Below are positions 37,001 through 48,600 of a stretch of DNA of 64,000 bases, piece by piece. The stretch lies in assembly GCA_958431225.1 (NCBI GenBank), contig OY288107.1, forward strand, positions 1,577,501 through 1,641,500, in the 5' to 3' direction. Both the position numbers and the translations under genes were made by a program. Source of the DNA: an uncultured Alphaproteobacteria bacterium. GTDB lineage: Bacteria > Pseudomonadota > Alphaproteobacteria > Puniceispirillales > UBA1172. A model generated the notes under the pieces. That model was not told the DNA's origin, did no database searches, and saw only the letters and a list, made by a program, of their open reading frames with translations. Each line of letters opens with the position of its first letter. The stretch's first letter is position 1.

Positions 37001-39554
37001 CAGTTATGTGGTTGCGACCATCACGGCTAATGATGTGGATGCCAAGGATGATGGCAATCTGCGCTATACCATCACTGGCGGCAATGTGGAAATTGGTGCG
37101 GGATCTCCTAATGCGGGCGAGGCGCTTTTTGTCATGGATGCGGATAGCGGTGTCATTACACTGCATGGCGATTTAGATTTTGAAGCCATCACCCGCTATA
37201 GGCTAGATATTGAGGTGGAGGATACTGGCGGCAATAAGGATACTGCCGTGCTGACGGTCAATGTTGTTGATGTTGATGAGTATGCGTTTGTTGGCGATCT
37301 CACTGGCACGGTGACCGATGGTATTGATGTGATTCTGCCGATTACGGCGACTGGCACGATTACTGAATTGCTTGACCCGAGGCGGTTAGATGTGCCGCCG
37401 GGTGCAGTATCGGTAAAGGATGCGGTGGGCGATAGCGTGGCTGGTGCTTACGGCACTTTCACCTATATCATCGCCCCGACAGGAACAGGCGGGGCTTGGG
37501 AATATGTGCTTGACCACGCGCGTCCCGCCACCCGCGCCCTAGACCCGAACGCACCTGAAACCATCACCGAGACTTTTACCTTGGTCTATACCCTAACCGC
37601 TGATGCGCGCATCACCTATGAGACCGATATTGTTATCACCATCAATCCTTATGATTATCCGCTGAGTTTCATCCAGCGTGGTGGTTATGATTTCGCGGTG
37701 GATGAAAATACGACCGCCGTTGGCATGGTGCAGGCGAATGACCCAGAGCTGCTAGACCCGCCTGCGGTCAATTATAGCATCAGTGCCGGCAATGATGACG
37801 GGTATTTTCATGTTGATGATGATGGTGTCATTACTTTGATAAGCGGGCTGGATTATGAAAGCGATGAGCGTAGCTATGATTTAACCGTTAAGGCAACTAG
37901 CGGTGCGAATTCTGATACCACCAATGTGCGCGTCATAATCAATGATGTGCGCGAAGCCCCGGTTTTCGCCCAAGATGAATATGTGACGGATGTGTTAGAA
38001 AATGCCACTGCTGATGGCAGATATGTGCTGACCAGCGTTTCTGCAAGCGATGAAGATACGGGGTCTAGTCTGCGTTATGAGATTAAAACGGGTGCGCGCG
38101 ATCTTTTTGCGGTTAATCCGCAATCCGGGGCGGTGAGCCTGATAGGTGCGTTGGATTATGAAACCGCTTCTAGGCATGTGCTAGAAATTGAAGCCATTGA
38201 TAATGAAGGTTTGACGGATACGGCTAATCTCATCATTGACGTGATAGATGTTAATGAGTCCGCCCCGGGATTTGCTAGTGATGCGGTGGCTTGGCGGGAT
38301 GATTTTCTTGATGGCAATGTGCAGGAAAATACGGCTTTAGACACTGAATTGGCGCAAATCACTGCCAGTGATGCGGATGGTGATGCGACATTGACTTATG
38401 CTTTTGTGACGGATCTTATCGGCACGTTGAGCCTGAGTGATGGTGCTTTTACGATTGATGCGGATAGTGGCGTCATTACCCTCACCAGCACGCTGGATTA
38501 CGAATCTACTGCCCTCTACAATCTTGATGTGCAAGCCAGTGATGGGAAGCAGCAGACACCCTTGCAATCCCTAACCATCCGCGTGGGCAACGCACAGGAA
38601 GGCGAGGCAAAAATTGACATTACAGGCGATTTGGAAAATCTTGTAGCGGGGGAGGAATTGCAAGCTACCCTCATCAGCGCCGACCCTGACGGCTTGAAAG
38701 CGGGGAGTGCGGTAGATTATCGTTGGTTCCATAAAAGCGACCCCGCAACCACGATTGGCACGGATGCCACCTATACCATCCGCATCGAAGACGAGCATGA
38801 ATTCATCGGCGTTGAGCGCATTTATACGGATAATCTTGATATGATATCCAGTGCTTTTGCGGTGCTTAACGATGCGGCAGGTGTGGATATGGTGCGCGTC
38901 CCCGCAGGCAAGGAGGACAAAGATAACAATCTCACCGCACCATCGGGCAACCCAACCCGCATTGAGGGCGGCAACGGCGCCGATACAATTCAAGATGGCA
39001 GTGGTGATGATATTATTGACGGCAGGCTAGGCGATGATGCGATTGATCTAGGGGCTGATGCAACAGGGAGCGATAATGATAAGGTGATGTATCGCATTGG
39101 CAATAACGTGGCGCTTGATGGTGCGGATGGCATCACCGGGTTTCAGCGTGGGCAAGATACGTTCATTTTTGCTCTGGATAGCGAGGTATTAGGCGATTCC
39201 ATCACCGATAATGAGGATTTGTTAAATTACATCACCAACGACACCCCTGATGATTTGGTCGATGACCAGTTTTTAGTATTGCTCAATTTTGATTTCCATA
39301 GCGCGGCAGTGTCGCTATTGGGGGTATCGCTTCATTTCCAAAATAGCGTCTTTTTTAGCGGTGGGCGTGTATCCATGCCGATTTTGGAAATCAATTTCGC
39401 CGAACCTTTAGCGCGTGATGAAATTATAGGAGTATTTGGCACGACCGTGGAGGATTACAGCGAAAATGTCCGCCGAGACAGCATTTTAAGTAACCTTGAC
39501 TATCTTGACGATTTACTAGGCGGAGAAGGCGCGATTAGCTTTGAGATGATTTAA
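34074..39554 (+). CDS. Giant cadherin/VCBS-repeat protein with RTX C-terminus, 1826 aa
   Basis: A large putative type I secreted protein with no signal peptide. After an unassigned N-terminal ~200 residues it alternates cadherin-like repeats (pattern LFSINEATGYISLNQALNYE, with VDEG or VDES junctions), 'WF' modules (DYRWFHKSDPATTIGTDATY) and two VCBS-like repeats (LPITATGTITGI, GGSWTYTLDHALAATRAL). Near residue 1630 come RTX-type nonapeptides (GGNGADTIQDGSGDDIIDGR) that bind calcium outside the cell. The final ~155 residues end LSNLDYLDDLLGGEGAISFE and match the C-terminus of the next giant gene. The start at 34074 follows GGAGG by 8 bases; an upstream in-frame ATG at 34020 is less likely. A role in adhesion or a surface layer is inference. 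No type I exporter is nearby. Confidence 0.85.
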   Translation: MSDLRVIRYFTSTLSQNHPAGWYFAAPDNVNNIAPNTLLIASTNLDMATNPSLEDANRIYLDAFTPAGNISGGGGDDEFYVTPDIADGIIIADSEGENIVIFAGPTTTTDNAGVETTKSIAIKSTNTRSIFDIPIIDLVIETTTVIGNAAPTTSEATLTVKGIRETSGYGQTGITRFGFETGELANLKLTATDLENYLGGDFTFPKARYVVEKDENTTGRVLIISAVEKDRDLGPVRYFITEASNPDVVGGGKLFSINEATGYISLNQALNYEQDTQNYTLTVVATEGANSAMTEVQVNIGNVDEGKAGFIITSTRQLPGGVGESITSNDHFDAPQLGDELRVVVITPDPDGIAEIVYDWFRSTPVGSIPLENFRTTEPSYTLTEDDLRFRMNVNISYVDNSGHRVSLSEVTVNPPLVVWLENTDGTRLDNFFTEGGQLDVDNALAAQDYVLALFSLDATGSFTLPNDNTVFRIKYLDAAGDMVRYEIGTDATAHNPNAPAYWDDFLPLVSLGPVGNAGKIYFSANRLPTFAGDGILSSVAQTFTIEIERGQAEASIIDSEDFTITLIGKDDPITALTAIDSPSVPRFDDELLADPTRAVVSGEMVITDLDDNDAYRVRTEYTFTDIDSQVTPGAAVPIINDGETGMIDTPLGMLALNLDGKILTWTYTYDLAQLDVLVNPNDRLREDFRLVVEDFDIATGNSRPLSFLREDLIIKLFKRDNPPEFEGELEGAVLDDIDATLPITATGTITGITDPDGTDIPAGTAFLFDGVDNVASGTYGTLRFTPMQAGAQTGVGGSWTYTLDHALAATRALTGGEVVEEQFFLAYQVTPAAPGETAPLYKMPLTITITGADDPFQFTEADGYSFRVNENSDLPVGVARALDADALAQPRIGYAIIEGDPNQVFYINGDGLITLRRTLDYENDPQTYNLKILASDGTNSANGYVQVDVQDVDESPQFAQSDYTADVKENTLADGSYVVATITANDVDAKDDGNLRYTITGGNVEIGAGSPNAGEALFVMDADSGVITLHGDLDFEAITRYRLDIEVEDTGGNKDTAVLTVNVVDVDEYAFVGDLTGTVTDGIDVILPITATGTITELLDPRRLDVPPGAVSVKDAVGDSVAGAYGTFTYIIAPTGTGGAWEYVLDHARPATRALDPNAPETITETFTLVYTLTADARITYETDIVITINPYDYPLSFIQRGGYDFAVDENTTAVGMVQANDPELLDPPAVNYSISAGNDDGYFHVDDDGVITLISGLDYESDERSYDLTVKATSGANSDTTNVRVIINDVREAPVFAQDEYVTDVLENATADGRYVLTSVSASDEDTGSSLRYEIKTGARDLFAVNPQSGAVSLIGALDYETASRHVLEIEAIDNEGLTDTANLIIDVIDVNESAPGFASDAVAWRDDFLDGNVQENTALDTELAQITASDADGDATLTYAFVTDLIGTLSLSDGAFTIDADSGVITLTSTLDYESTALYNLDVQASDGKQQTPLQSLTIRVGNAQEGEAKIDITGDLENLVAGEELQATLISADPDGLKAGSAVDYRWFHKSDPATTIGTDATYTIRIEDEHEFIGVERIYTDNLDMISSAFAVLNDAAGVDMVRVPAGKEDKDNNLTAPSGNPTRIEGGNGADTIQDGSGDDIIDGRLGDDAIDLGADATGSDNDKVMYRIGNNVALDGADGITGFQRGQDTFIFALDSEVLGDSITDNEDLLNYITNDTPDDLVDDQFLVLLNFDFHSAAVSLLGVSLHFQNSVFFSGGRVSMPILEINFAEPLARDEIIGVFGTTVEDYSENVRRDSILSNLDYLDDLLGGEGAISFEMI

Positions 39555-39600
39555 TCAGCGATTCTTCATTTTTTTGGTGTTTTTTTAAGGAAATTTTGCT

Positions 39601-39635
39601 AGACTCCCAGCCTTGTTTCACAAGATTGGGAATCT
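39601..39635 (+). promoter_or_regulatory. Strong hairpin over the ribosome-site region of the second giant gene
   Basis: Bases 39601-39616 (AGACTCCCAGCCTTGT) pair with 39620-39635 (ACAAGATTGGGAATCT) across a three-base loop: 16 positions with thirteen Watson-Crick pairs, one G-U and two mismatches. It ends six bases before the ATG at 39642 and encloses the only GGGA that could serve as ribosome site. No U-run follows, so translational control is more likely than termination. Confidence 0.65.
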
Positions 39636-39641
39636 GTTGCG

Positions 39642-42600
39642 ATGGCTACGACACCACTTGCTGATGCGGCGTTGCTTCAAACGCTCATATTTGACAATAT
39701 TGGCGATGATGGCACACCTATGAATCCTGCGGATTTTCTCACGGAGGATAGGGTAGGGCGTGATGATGGTGTGCGCGGGGCAAATGAAAGCCTGACCGCC
39801 ACCCCTAGCGGTGCCAGCCAAGAGACGATTTACGATTTAACCCGAATCATTGGGGCGGCGTATGACCAAACTGCCCAAGACAAACTCGTTTTTGCGATAG
39901 CCCCAAATACGCCTAGTGAAGTTAGCAACCTTTTTGGCGTGACGCAAGACGGGGAAATTTTCTTCAAAGGTCTAACCGAAGAATTTAGAAATATGGCAGA
40001 TACCGCGCGCAGTTGGACGTTGCGGGTATATGTTGGTAGTACGGATTTAGGGTTGCAGGGCAGAGTGGATTATGTAGATGTTGATCTGCGTTTGCGGAGC
40101 TTGCATGACCGATTTATCTATAATCATATCGGCGAGGATGGCGACCCTGCACAGCCGTACGATTTCTTTAGTGGTATCAGCAACAGGAGTGGTGAAAACA
40201 ACATCCACTTTCTGCGTATAGAGGAGGAAACGGCGTCTCTGCCTATTGATCATCCGGGCTTTAACGCTGTCAATGGCGGGATTGTTGATTTAACCAGATA
40301 TGTGCCGGGGTTTCGGGATGATAGATTGCTTTTCGCCATTGACCCGGCGGCACCGGACAGAATCAAAGCGAATTTTACCTTGGACGGCGAGGGTGTGTTG
40401 TATTACACCGGACCTGCCCTTGATTACGAAAGCCTAGCCCCCGCCGACCGCATGTGGCAAATACGGGTATTTGTTGCTAGTGCCGAGGGTTTTGAAGGCG
40501 ATGACCGCAATCCAAGCCTTCCTGCCTACAGATATGAAGGGCAATTGGATAGCGTCATACTCCATATCAGCTTGCGTGATATTGATGAAACCGCACCAGT
40601 CATCGTCAGGGAAGATGTGCCGGGTTCTTACGACGCTTACGAACCCTCTGGCACGTTGACGAAAACCGTTAGCAACATTGATGACCCGGATATTGTGCTT
40701 TTTGATTTTGGTATTATGGGCGATGATACGACAATCACTTGGACGACATCATCAATCAATTCAGGAGTCATCTATTTTAAGGTTGATGATGAAGGCAAAG
40801 TGCGTTTTAGCGATGCGCCGACTAAACTGACGGGGCTAGACGATATTTTTGACGATGATGTTGGCGTTAGAATCACGGCAACTAGTGTCGCCTCGGGCAA
40901 AAGCGATTCGGTTGATCTCGCCGTCAGGGTTCTCGCCAACCATCTGCAAAAAGAAGTGCTGGTTAATCATAGTGCCTTACTATCCGCAACGGCAGAAGCT
41001 GGGGCGTTTATTATTGACCTCAATACGCTCTATCATATTGACTATCAAGATTTTGCCGTCGCCGCCCCTTTCAGCATTTCTGATGTGGTCGGGGATGAAG
41101 ATTACGGCATTTTGAAATTCACTGGCGCGCATTCAACGCATATTGATAGTTATCAGGTTAAGATATTCGCTAGGGCTGTGGGCAAAACCGCCACTGATTT
41201 TATTACTATTGATGTGAGACTTGATGGCGGCGATGCGGTCTATACTATCGGCACTAATGGTGCGGATATTCGCAATCCTTATGTTGGTGATGTTTTGAGT
41301 TTCACCCGCACGCAAACTGACCCTGATGGGCATAATGCCAATGTTGCCGAAACGCAAGAATGGTTTTATGCGGATGCCCCCGAAACCACGCTAGCCACCA
41401 CCCCCACCTATACCCTGACCACCGCCGATATTGGCAAACAGTTGAAGTTGCGGGTGCGTTATGATGATAGGTTCGGTGCTGAGGGCGATGAAGTATCACC
41501 GACCAAAGATGTGGCAACATCCATAGCCACCGGCGTTGTTTCCGCCATCGGTGCAACCGCGCCTTATTTAGAGGCATCAGGGGCGGGCGCAATTAGCATC
41601 CCGCAATCCATCGCCGGCATCGCTACCGCACAAAGTTTCACCATCACCGATGCCGACAGCACCGCTTTCACCGCGTCAAGTTTCACCATCACCGGCACGC
41701 AATCTAGCAAATTTGAAATCCGCCAAGTCAATTCGGAATGGCGACTCGCGCTCAAACCCGGGCAGAAATTGGATTTTACGGATGCCGATGCATACACGTT
41801 AAGCATTAGTGTTGCCGATGAAGGCGGGCGCGCATCTAACAGCGTGGATATTGTCGTTTCCGGGGCGTATTATCACGTTATGGGCGATGGCTATGATGCG
41901 CTTGCGCGCGTTGTCCATGTGGGTGATGTGCTGACCGCGCAACAAAATTATGATGCCCCCACCGCCCCTAGTGGCACTAGAACTTATCACTGGTTCCACA
42001 CCGATGCCCCCGCCACCGCCATAGGCACGGCACAGGAATACACGCTCAAAGCCGCCGATGCTGGCAAGCAGGTGCAGTTGCGCGTGACCTATACCGATGC
42101 GGCAGGCACGCACGACAGCATAACATTACCGCCAACAACCTATGTCTCGGCAAGCATCACCGCATCCGTGCCGCATTTGGCAGTGGTCGGTGCGCCTAGC
42201 GTTAGTATTGAAGATTACCTAGACGGACACGTCACCGAAAAAACTTTCATCATTACCGATAATAATTTTGATGACCGATTTTCTGAAGAAAGTTTCACCA
42301 TCACCGGCACCCAAGCCAGTAAATTTAAATTTGAAATCCGCCAAAGCGGGCAGAGCAACACGATTGAATGGCACCTCGCGCTCAAAGATGGGCAGTGGCT
42401 GACTCTGGATGATGGCAGTCAATTCACGTTAAGCATCACCGTCACCGACCGGGACGGGCATACCTCAAATAGCGTCGATGTTCTGGTATCGGTGCAGAAT
42501 ACCAATAACAATGCCCCGGTGCTGTCGGCTTCCAACCCAACGCCAACCCCCATTACCGAAGGCGTCGCCGGGGTGGATAGCGGTTATGTATTCACCTACA

Positions 42601-45600
42601 CCGATGCCGATAGCAACAACAAATTTCGTTTTGATATTGATGGTGCGGCGGCGGATAAATTTGAAATCGTGCAAGATGGTGCGGGCTGGAAGCTAAAACT
42701 GCACGATGGCAAAAGTTTGGATTATGAAACCGATGCGGTGGATGGCAAAGTTGCATTAGAGGTAAAACTCAATGACGGTGCCAATGATTCCAATGTTGTT
42801 GAGGTGGAAATCGCCGTCACCAATATCAACGACAATGCGCCAGAATTCCCTAGCACCGCTTACGTGATTAATGTTGTTGATGACACGCCCATCAACACGG
42901 AGTTATTCAGCTTTGATGCGACCGACCTTGATGGCAGTGCGCTCACCTATACGCCCGCCCCCGGTAGTACGATTGGCGGGTATCTTACGCTTGATGCGGA
43001 TAGCGGCACGTTATCGCTGGCACAAGCAATGCCCACAACCTATGCACATAGTTTTCATATTTGGGTTTCGGACGGGAAGGGAAGCGATTCCGCCAGCGTC
43101 ACCGTGAATTCTGTCCGCAATACCCAGCCGCCGAGTTTTGCACAAGCTACCTATACCGCAGCTATCGGCGAGGATGCCGTGCTTGGCGCTGAAGTGTTCC
43201 GCCTTGCGGCGACGGATGGCGATGTCGGCACGATTTTGACCTATTCATTGGTTTCGGTGGTGGATGGGAATGGTGTTACTTTTTCTGGTGAGGCGGGGCT
43301 TGCTAATGCGCGCAATCCGTTCGCTGTTGATGCGCGCACCGGGGCGATTACGCTCAAATCAGGCTTGGATTATGAAAGCGTGCGGGGTTATGTGCTGGTG
43401 GTAAAGGCTTCCGATGGCAATACCGATGCCGATGCCTCGGCACAGGTCAGCATCACCGTCAATAACATTGAGGAAGGCCCAGCGACTTATAGCATCACCC
43501 GCAGTGGCGGCGGGCGCGATGCCCCAACCCCCGGCGCCACCCTATACGCACGGCGCGATGCAAGCGACCCCGATGGCTATGCTTTCCAAACCGCCTATGG
43601 CTATGAATGGTTTCACGTGGATACCCCCGATGTCGTGATTGGCGATACAAACAACTATCAGGTGCAGACAAGCGATGTCGGCGAACAGCTACGTTTCCGC
43701 CTAAAATATCGTGATGCTTTCGGCAAAGATGAGGCAGCACTATCAACCGAGGCAACCATTAGCGGCATCGTGCGCCTAGCGAATGGTGATGTGATTGCGC
43801 TCGTGCCATCCGCCACCTCCGCCAATATTGGCGAAAACCAAGTGGGGGCAAATACCGATATCACATTCACCATTTATGATGGCACGGAACACGGTTTTGC
43901 CCCCGATGATTTCACCATTAGCGGCGACCAAGCCGGTAAATTTGAAATCCGTGTGGTTAATGGGGTATTCACTTTGGCGCTCAAACCAGAGGAGAGCCTT
44001 AATTATGAGGAGGCGGGGAGCCTAACGCTCAATGTGGCGGTCAGTCATGGGGAGAATAGTTCTTCCGCCACCGCCTTGACCATCAATGTTGATGATATCA
44101 ATGAGGTTGCAAGTTATGGCTTTGCTGATACGGGAAGCGCGCACGATGCCCCCGAACCCTATTTGACCCTAACCGCGATAAAAATCACCGATGACGGTGA
44201 AGGGCATAATGGTGCAGAAATTTACGAATGGTTTCACGTTAGCGCGCCCGATGTCGTGCTTGGCATGGGCAGAAATTATGAAGTGCAGGAAAGCGATGTC
44301 GGCGCACAGTTGCGTTTCCGCGTCAAATACAGCGATAATGTCGGCAATGATGAGGCCGTGATTGGCGGAACGAGTAGCATGGTGGTAGCGAGTGGCTTAG
44401 GGCTAACCGCCTCAGCAACTAGCGCGAGCATCACCGAAAATATAGTCGGCGCGATTAGCAACATTATCTTGTCGCCAACGCTAAATGATGCCCCCATCCC
44501 CGCACTCACCGCCGATAATTTCACCATCAGCGGCGACCAAGCCGATAAATTTGAAATCCGCGAGGTCAATGCGGCATTCACTTTGGCGCTCAAACCGGGG
44601 AAGAGCCTTGATCATGAGACGGCGGATAGCCTGACGCTCAATGTCGTGCTTAACCATGACGGGAGCAAACACCCCGCCCCCGCCGTGACCATCAATGTCG
44701 CTAATCTAGATGAGGGCGCTGCTAGTTATTTTATTGATAATACCGCGCCAACAATCTACACAACCCTGACCGCGCGCCAAAGCACCAACGACCCCGATGG
44801 GAGGAATTTAGCCATTCCCCAAACTTATGAATGGTTTTATGTTCTCGCCCCTGATACGGTGATTCATACGGGCGAAACCTATCAAGTGCAGTTCAGCGAT
44901 CTCGGCGAGAGTATCAATTTCCGTGTCAAATATCGTGATGAAGGTGGCAAGGATGAAGTGGTGGAAGCCAATACCGCAACCGCAGTTGTGCGCATAAAAA
45001 ACGTGGATTTAGGTGCCTCAGCAACCAGTGCCACCATTGATGAAAATAGCGCCGGGGCGTTTAGCGATATCAGCTTTGCCCCCACCATAGATGGTGTCCT
45101 CATTAAAGAAGACGTCCGCGCCATCACGAGTATTCGCGTCAACGGCGGCGGCGATAGGTTTGAAATTGTGCGAGACGGGGCGGTGTGGAAATTAAAACTC
45201 AAACCCACCGAGTCGCTTAATTTTGAGGCAACTAGCGACGATATTGCTCTCAATGTAATCATTGCCCTGAATGGCCATCAGGTAGCCGCCCCGCTTCCCG
45301 TGACTATATCCGTCGGCGATGTATTTGAGGGCGATTTAGGTGCTTCGGCAACCAGTGCCACCATTGATGAAAATATCGCCGGGGCGTTCAGTGGCATCAC
45401 ATTCACCCCCGCCCTGAATGATGTGGCTTTCGCGCCCAATAGGGTTGGTCTAAACATTAACGATGATACTATCGGGGCGGATAGGTTTGAAATCATTTTA
45501 GACGGGGCGGTGTGGAAATTAAAACTCAAAGCCACCGAGATGTTTGATTTTGAGACTAATAGCGATGATATTATTCTCAATGTGGTATTTAGTCTTGATG

Positions 45601-48600
45601 GCGAGGTGCAAGGCGCGCCCCTGCCAATAACCATCTCAATCGGCAATGTGGATGAGGGGCATGAAACGCTTTATCTCATCACCCCCGGCGATGGGCGCGA
45701 TAGTCCAGATGTCGGCACAGTTCTATACGCACAAAGAAGCCATAAGCCATTTCGCATAGACCCCGATGGGCATGATGAAAGCGTCCCCGAGATTTTTGAA
45801 TGGTTTCATGAGAGCGACCACGATACAACGATTGCCACCGGCGCAAGTTATAAAGTGCAGGAAGGCGATGTCGGCGAGCAAATCCGCTTCCGTGCTAAAT
45901 ATCGTGATCTTAGCGGCACGGATGAGGTAGTGATTTCCAGTGAACGTTCCATTAGCGGCGTGGTGGTGCCAGCGCGTTTAGTGTTAGGAGAATCAGCAAC
46001 CAGCGGCACCATCAACGAAAACGAAGCCGGCGGGTTCAGCGATATCACCTTCACCCCGCTTCATAACAATGTTGATATTACAGCCAACATCAACGCCAAT
46101 AGTTTTTACATATCCAGCGATCAGGTGCATAATTTTGTAATCGGGCAAAAGAACGGCTTGTGGGCACTGAAGCTCAGTAATAGTGAGAGTTTTGATGCCG
46201 AAACAACAACAACCAGCACATTTAATATCAAAGTGCAACTACTCTATGGGGCGGATATCTCAGCTGTAGATTTAACCGTCAATATCGGCAACGTGGATGA
46301 GGGCGATGCGCGTTATTTCATCACCCCCGGGCTAGGGCGCGACCACCCAGAACCCGGCACGATTCTAACCGCACAAAGAGACGCGCGCCCAGACAGACAA
46401 GACCCCGATGGCTATGATGATAGCGTTCCCGTGGTGATTGAATGGTTCCATGTTGATAGTCCCGATGTGGTGATTGGCACGGGCGAGAATTACACGGTGC
46501 AGACTAGCGATGCCGGCGAACAGATTCGCTTCCGTGCTAAGTATCGTGATGGTAGTAAAACCGATGAGGTGGTGCTTTCCAGTGATAGTTCAATTAGCGG
46601 CGTGGTGGCGGTCAATCTCTTGACGCTCACCCTTTCGGCAACCAGCACGACCATCAATGAAAATAGTGCCGGTGCGGTCAGTGATCTGACGCTAACCCCC
46701 GGCTTAGGCGATATTGCTATCACGCTCACCAGCGATAGTTTCCGCATTAGCGGCGATGCCGATGCTAGTAAATTTATAGTCGTCCTAAATGGCGGTGTGT
46801 GGAAATTGAAACTCAAAACCGGCATGACGCTTGATGCCGAGGCAACCAGCTCAATTAACCTCAACATAGGCATCAACGAAGCTGGCAACACGAGCGCAAT
46901 CCAAACCCTAACCGTCAATGTCGGCAATATGGATGAGGGACGCGAAACGCCTTATTTCATCGCCCCCGGCGCAGGGCGCGACACCCCAGAAGTCGGCACG
47001 GAACTAACCGCACAAAGAAGCACGAAGCAAAGCAACCGCGACCCCGATGGGCATGATGACAGCATTGCTGATACGTTTGAATGGTTTCATGTTGATAGTC
47101 CCGATGTGGTGATTGGCACTGAACGCACCTACACGGTGCAGACTAGCGATGTCGGCGAGCAGTTGAGATTCCGCGCAACATATCGTGATCTTAGCGGCAC
47201 CGATGAGGTCGTGCTTGCCAATACGGGTTCTATTAGCGGGGTGGTGACCCTAGACGGCACCGCGCGCATTGCCCTAACCGCCACCGCCACCACCGCCAGC
47301 ATTGAGGAGAATGCGGCTGGTGCCAGCACCGATATAGAATTCAGCGTCTATGATGGCGGAGAACACGGTTTTACCAGTGGTGATTTCACCATTACCGGCA
47401 CCGAATCCGAACATTTTGAAGTCGCGCGCAATCAGGCAGGGAATTGGCATTTGCGCCTAAAGCCCGGGCATGCGTTGGATTATGAAACCAACACTAGTAT
47501 CACTTTGCAAGTCAGGGTCAGTGATGGTGCGAACCAATCTAACACCGTTAATAATATCGTCATCAGTGTCATCGATCAGGCGAACGAGCCTGTCCTTCTT
47601 GCCACGCTTGATTTGGCGGCGATTTATGAAAACCACCCCACTGATAAAATCATCGCTAGCATTGAAACACCTGCGAATCTAGCATCAGCAGGGGGTGCGC
47701 GCCTAGCACTAGCCAGCACAGGCACGAATGATAACGCGCTTTTCCGCCTTGAAGCGGGTAAATTATATTGGAAATCAGCCCCAGATTTTGAAACCCCGCA
47801 GGATGCCGATAGCGACAATAACTATGAAATTGATATTATTTTCACCGCAAGCGATGGCACAAAATATCTGCAAAAACATACCCTAAACACCCAAGATATT
47901 GGACCCGGACGCCACGGCTATGATGCCAGCACCGCACCCGATGGGGGATTTGGTGCCTATACGCTCCCCTATGAAAACGTCCCCGAAGAGGCGCGCCCTA
48001 TCGGCTTGGCTAGTTATATTATTGATGGCTATGCAAAAATTATGCCCGATGAAGGCCCGCTGATTTTTACATGGTCGCTTGACGATAATTCCATGTATGG
48101 GGCATCAAAAGTGCGTGTCTATCTTGATGAGGCTTTTGATGCTTTTGAGAAAGCGGCGAATCTCAAATTTATTGAGGTGGCATCGGATTCAGATATTGTG
48201 ATCAATTTCCTAGACAGAACAAGTAGCTTTTATGGTGAGGCGCATCCATATATTACCCCTATGGCGATTAACTATTATTTGAATGATAAGAGCGATTTTG
48301 AGGGGATGGGTTTTTACCGCACGCTCACCCATGAAATTGGTCATGTGCTAGGGTTGAAACATCCATTTGAAGATTCAGCGGGAAGCACTTCATGGCTATG
48401 GCATGTAAGCCATGAGCATAATACCAATACGATGATGTCATACGCGAATGCGTTTGGCTTCATTGCTAGAGGCACGCCATTGCTCACCGCCGATGTGGCG
48501 GCGTTGCAATTTTTATACGGCGCGCCCGATGGCAATGGCGGGGATTCAGCCGAACGGTTTCTAAAATTTGAAGCTAATAGGAATTATATCCATGCGGTTT

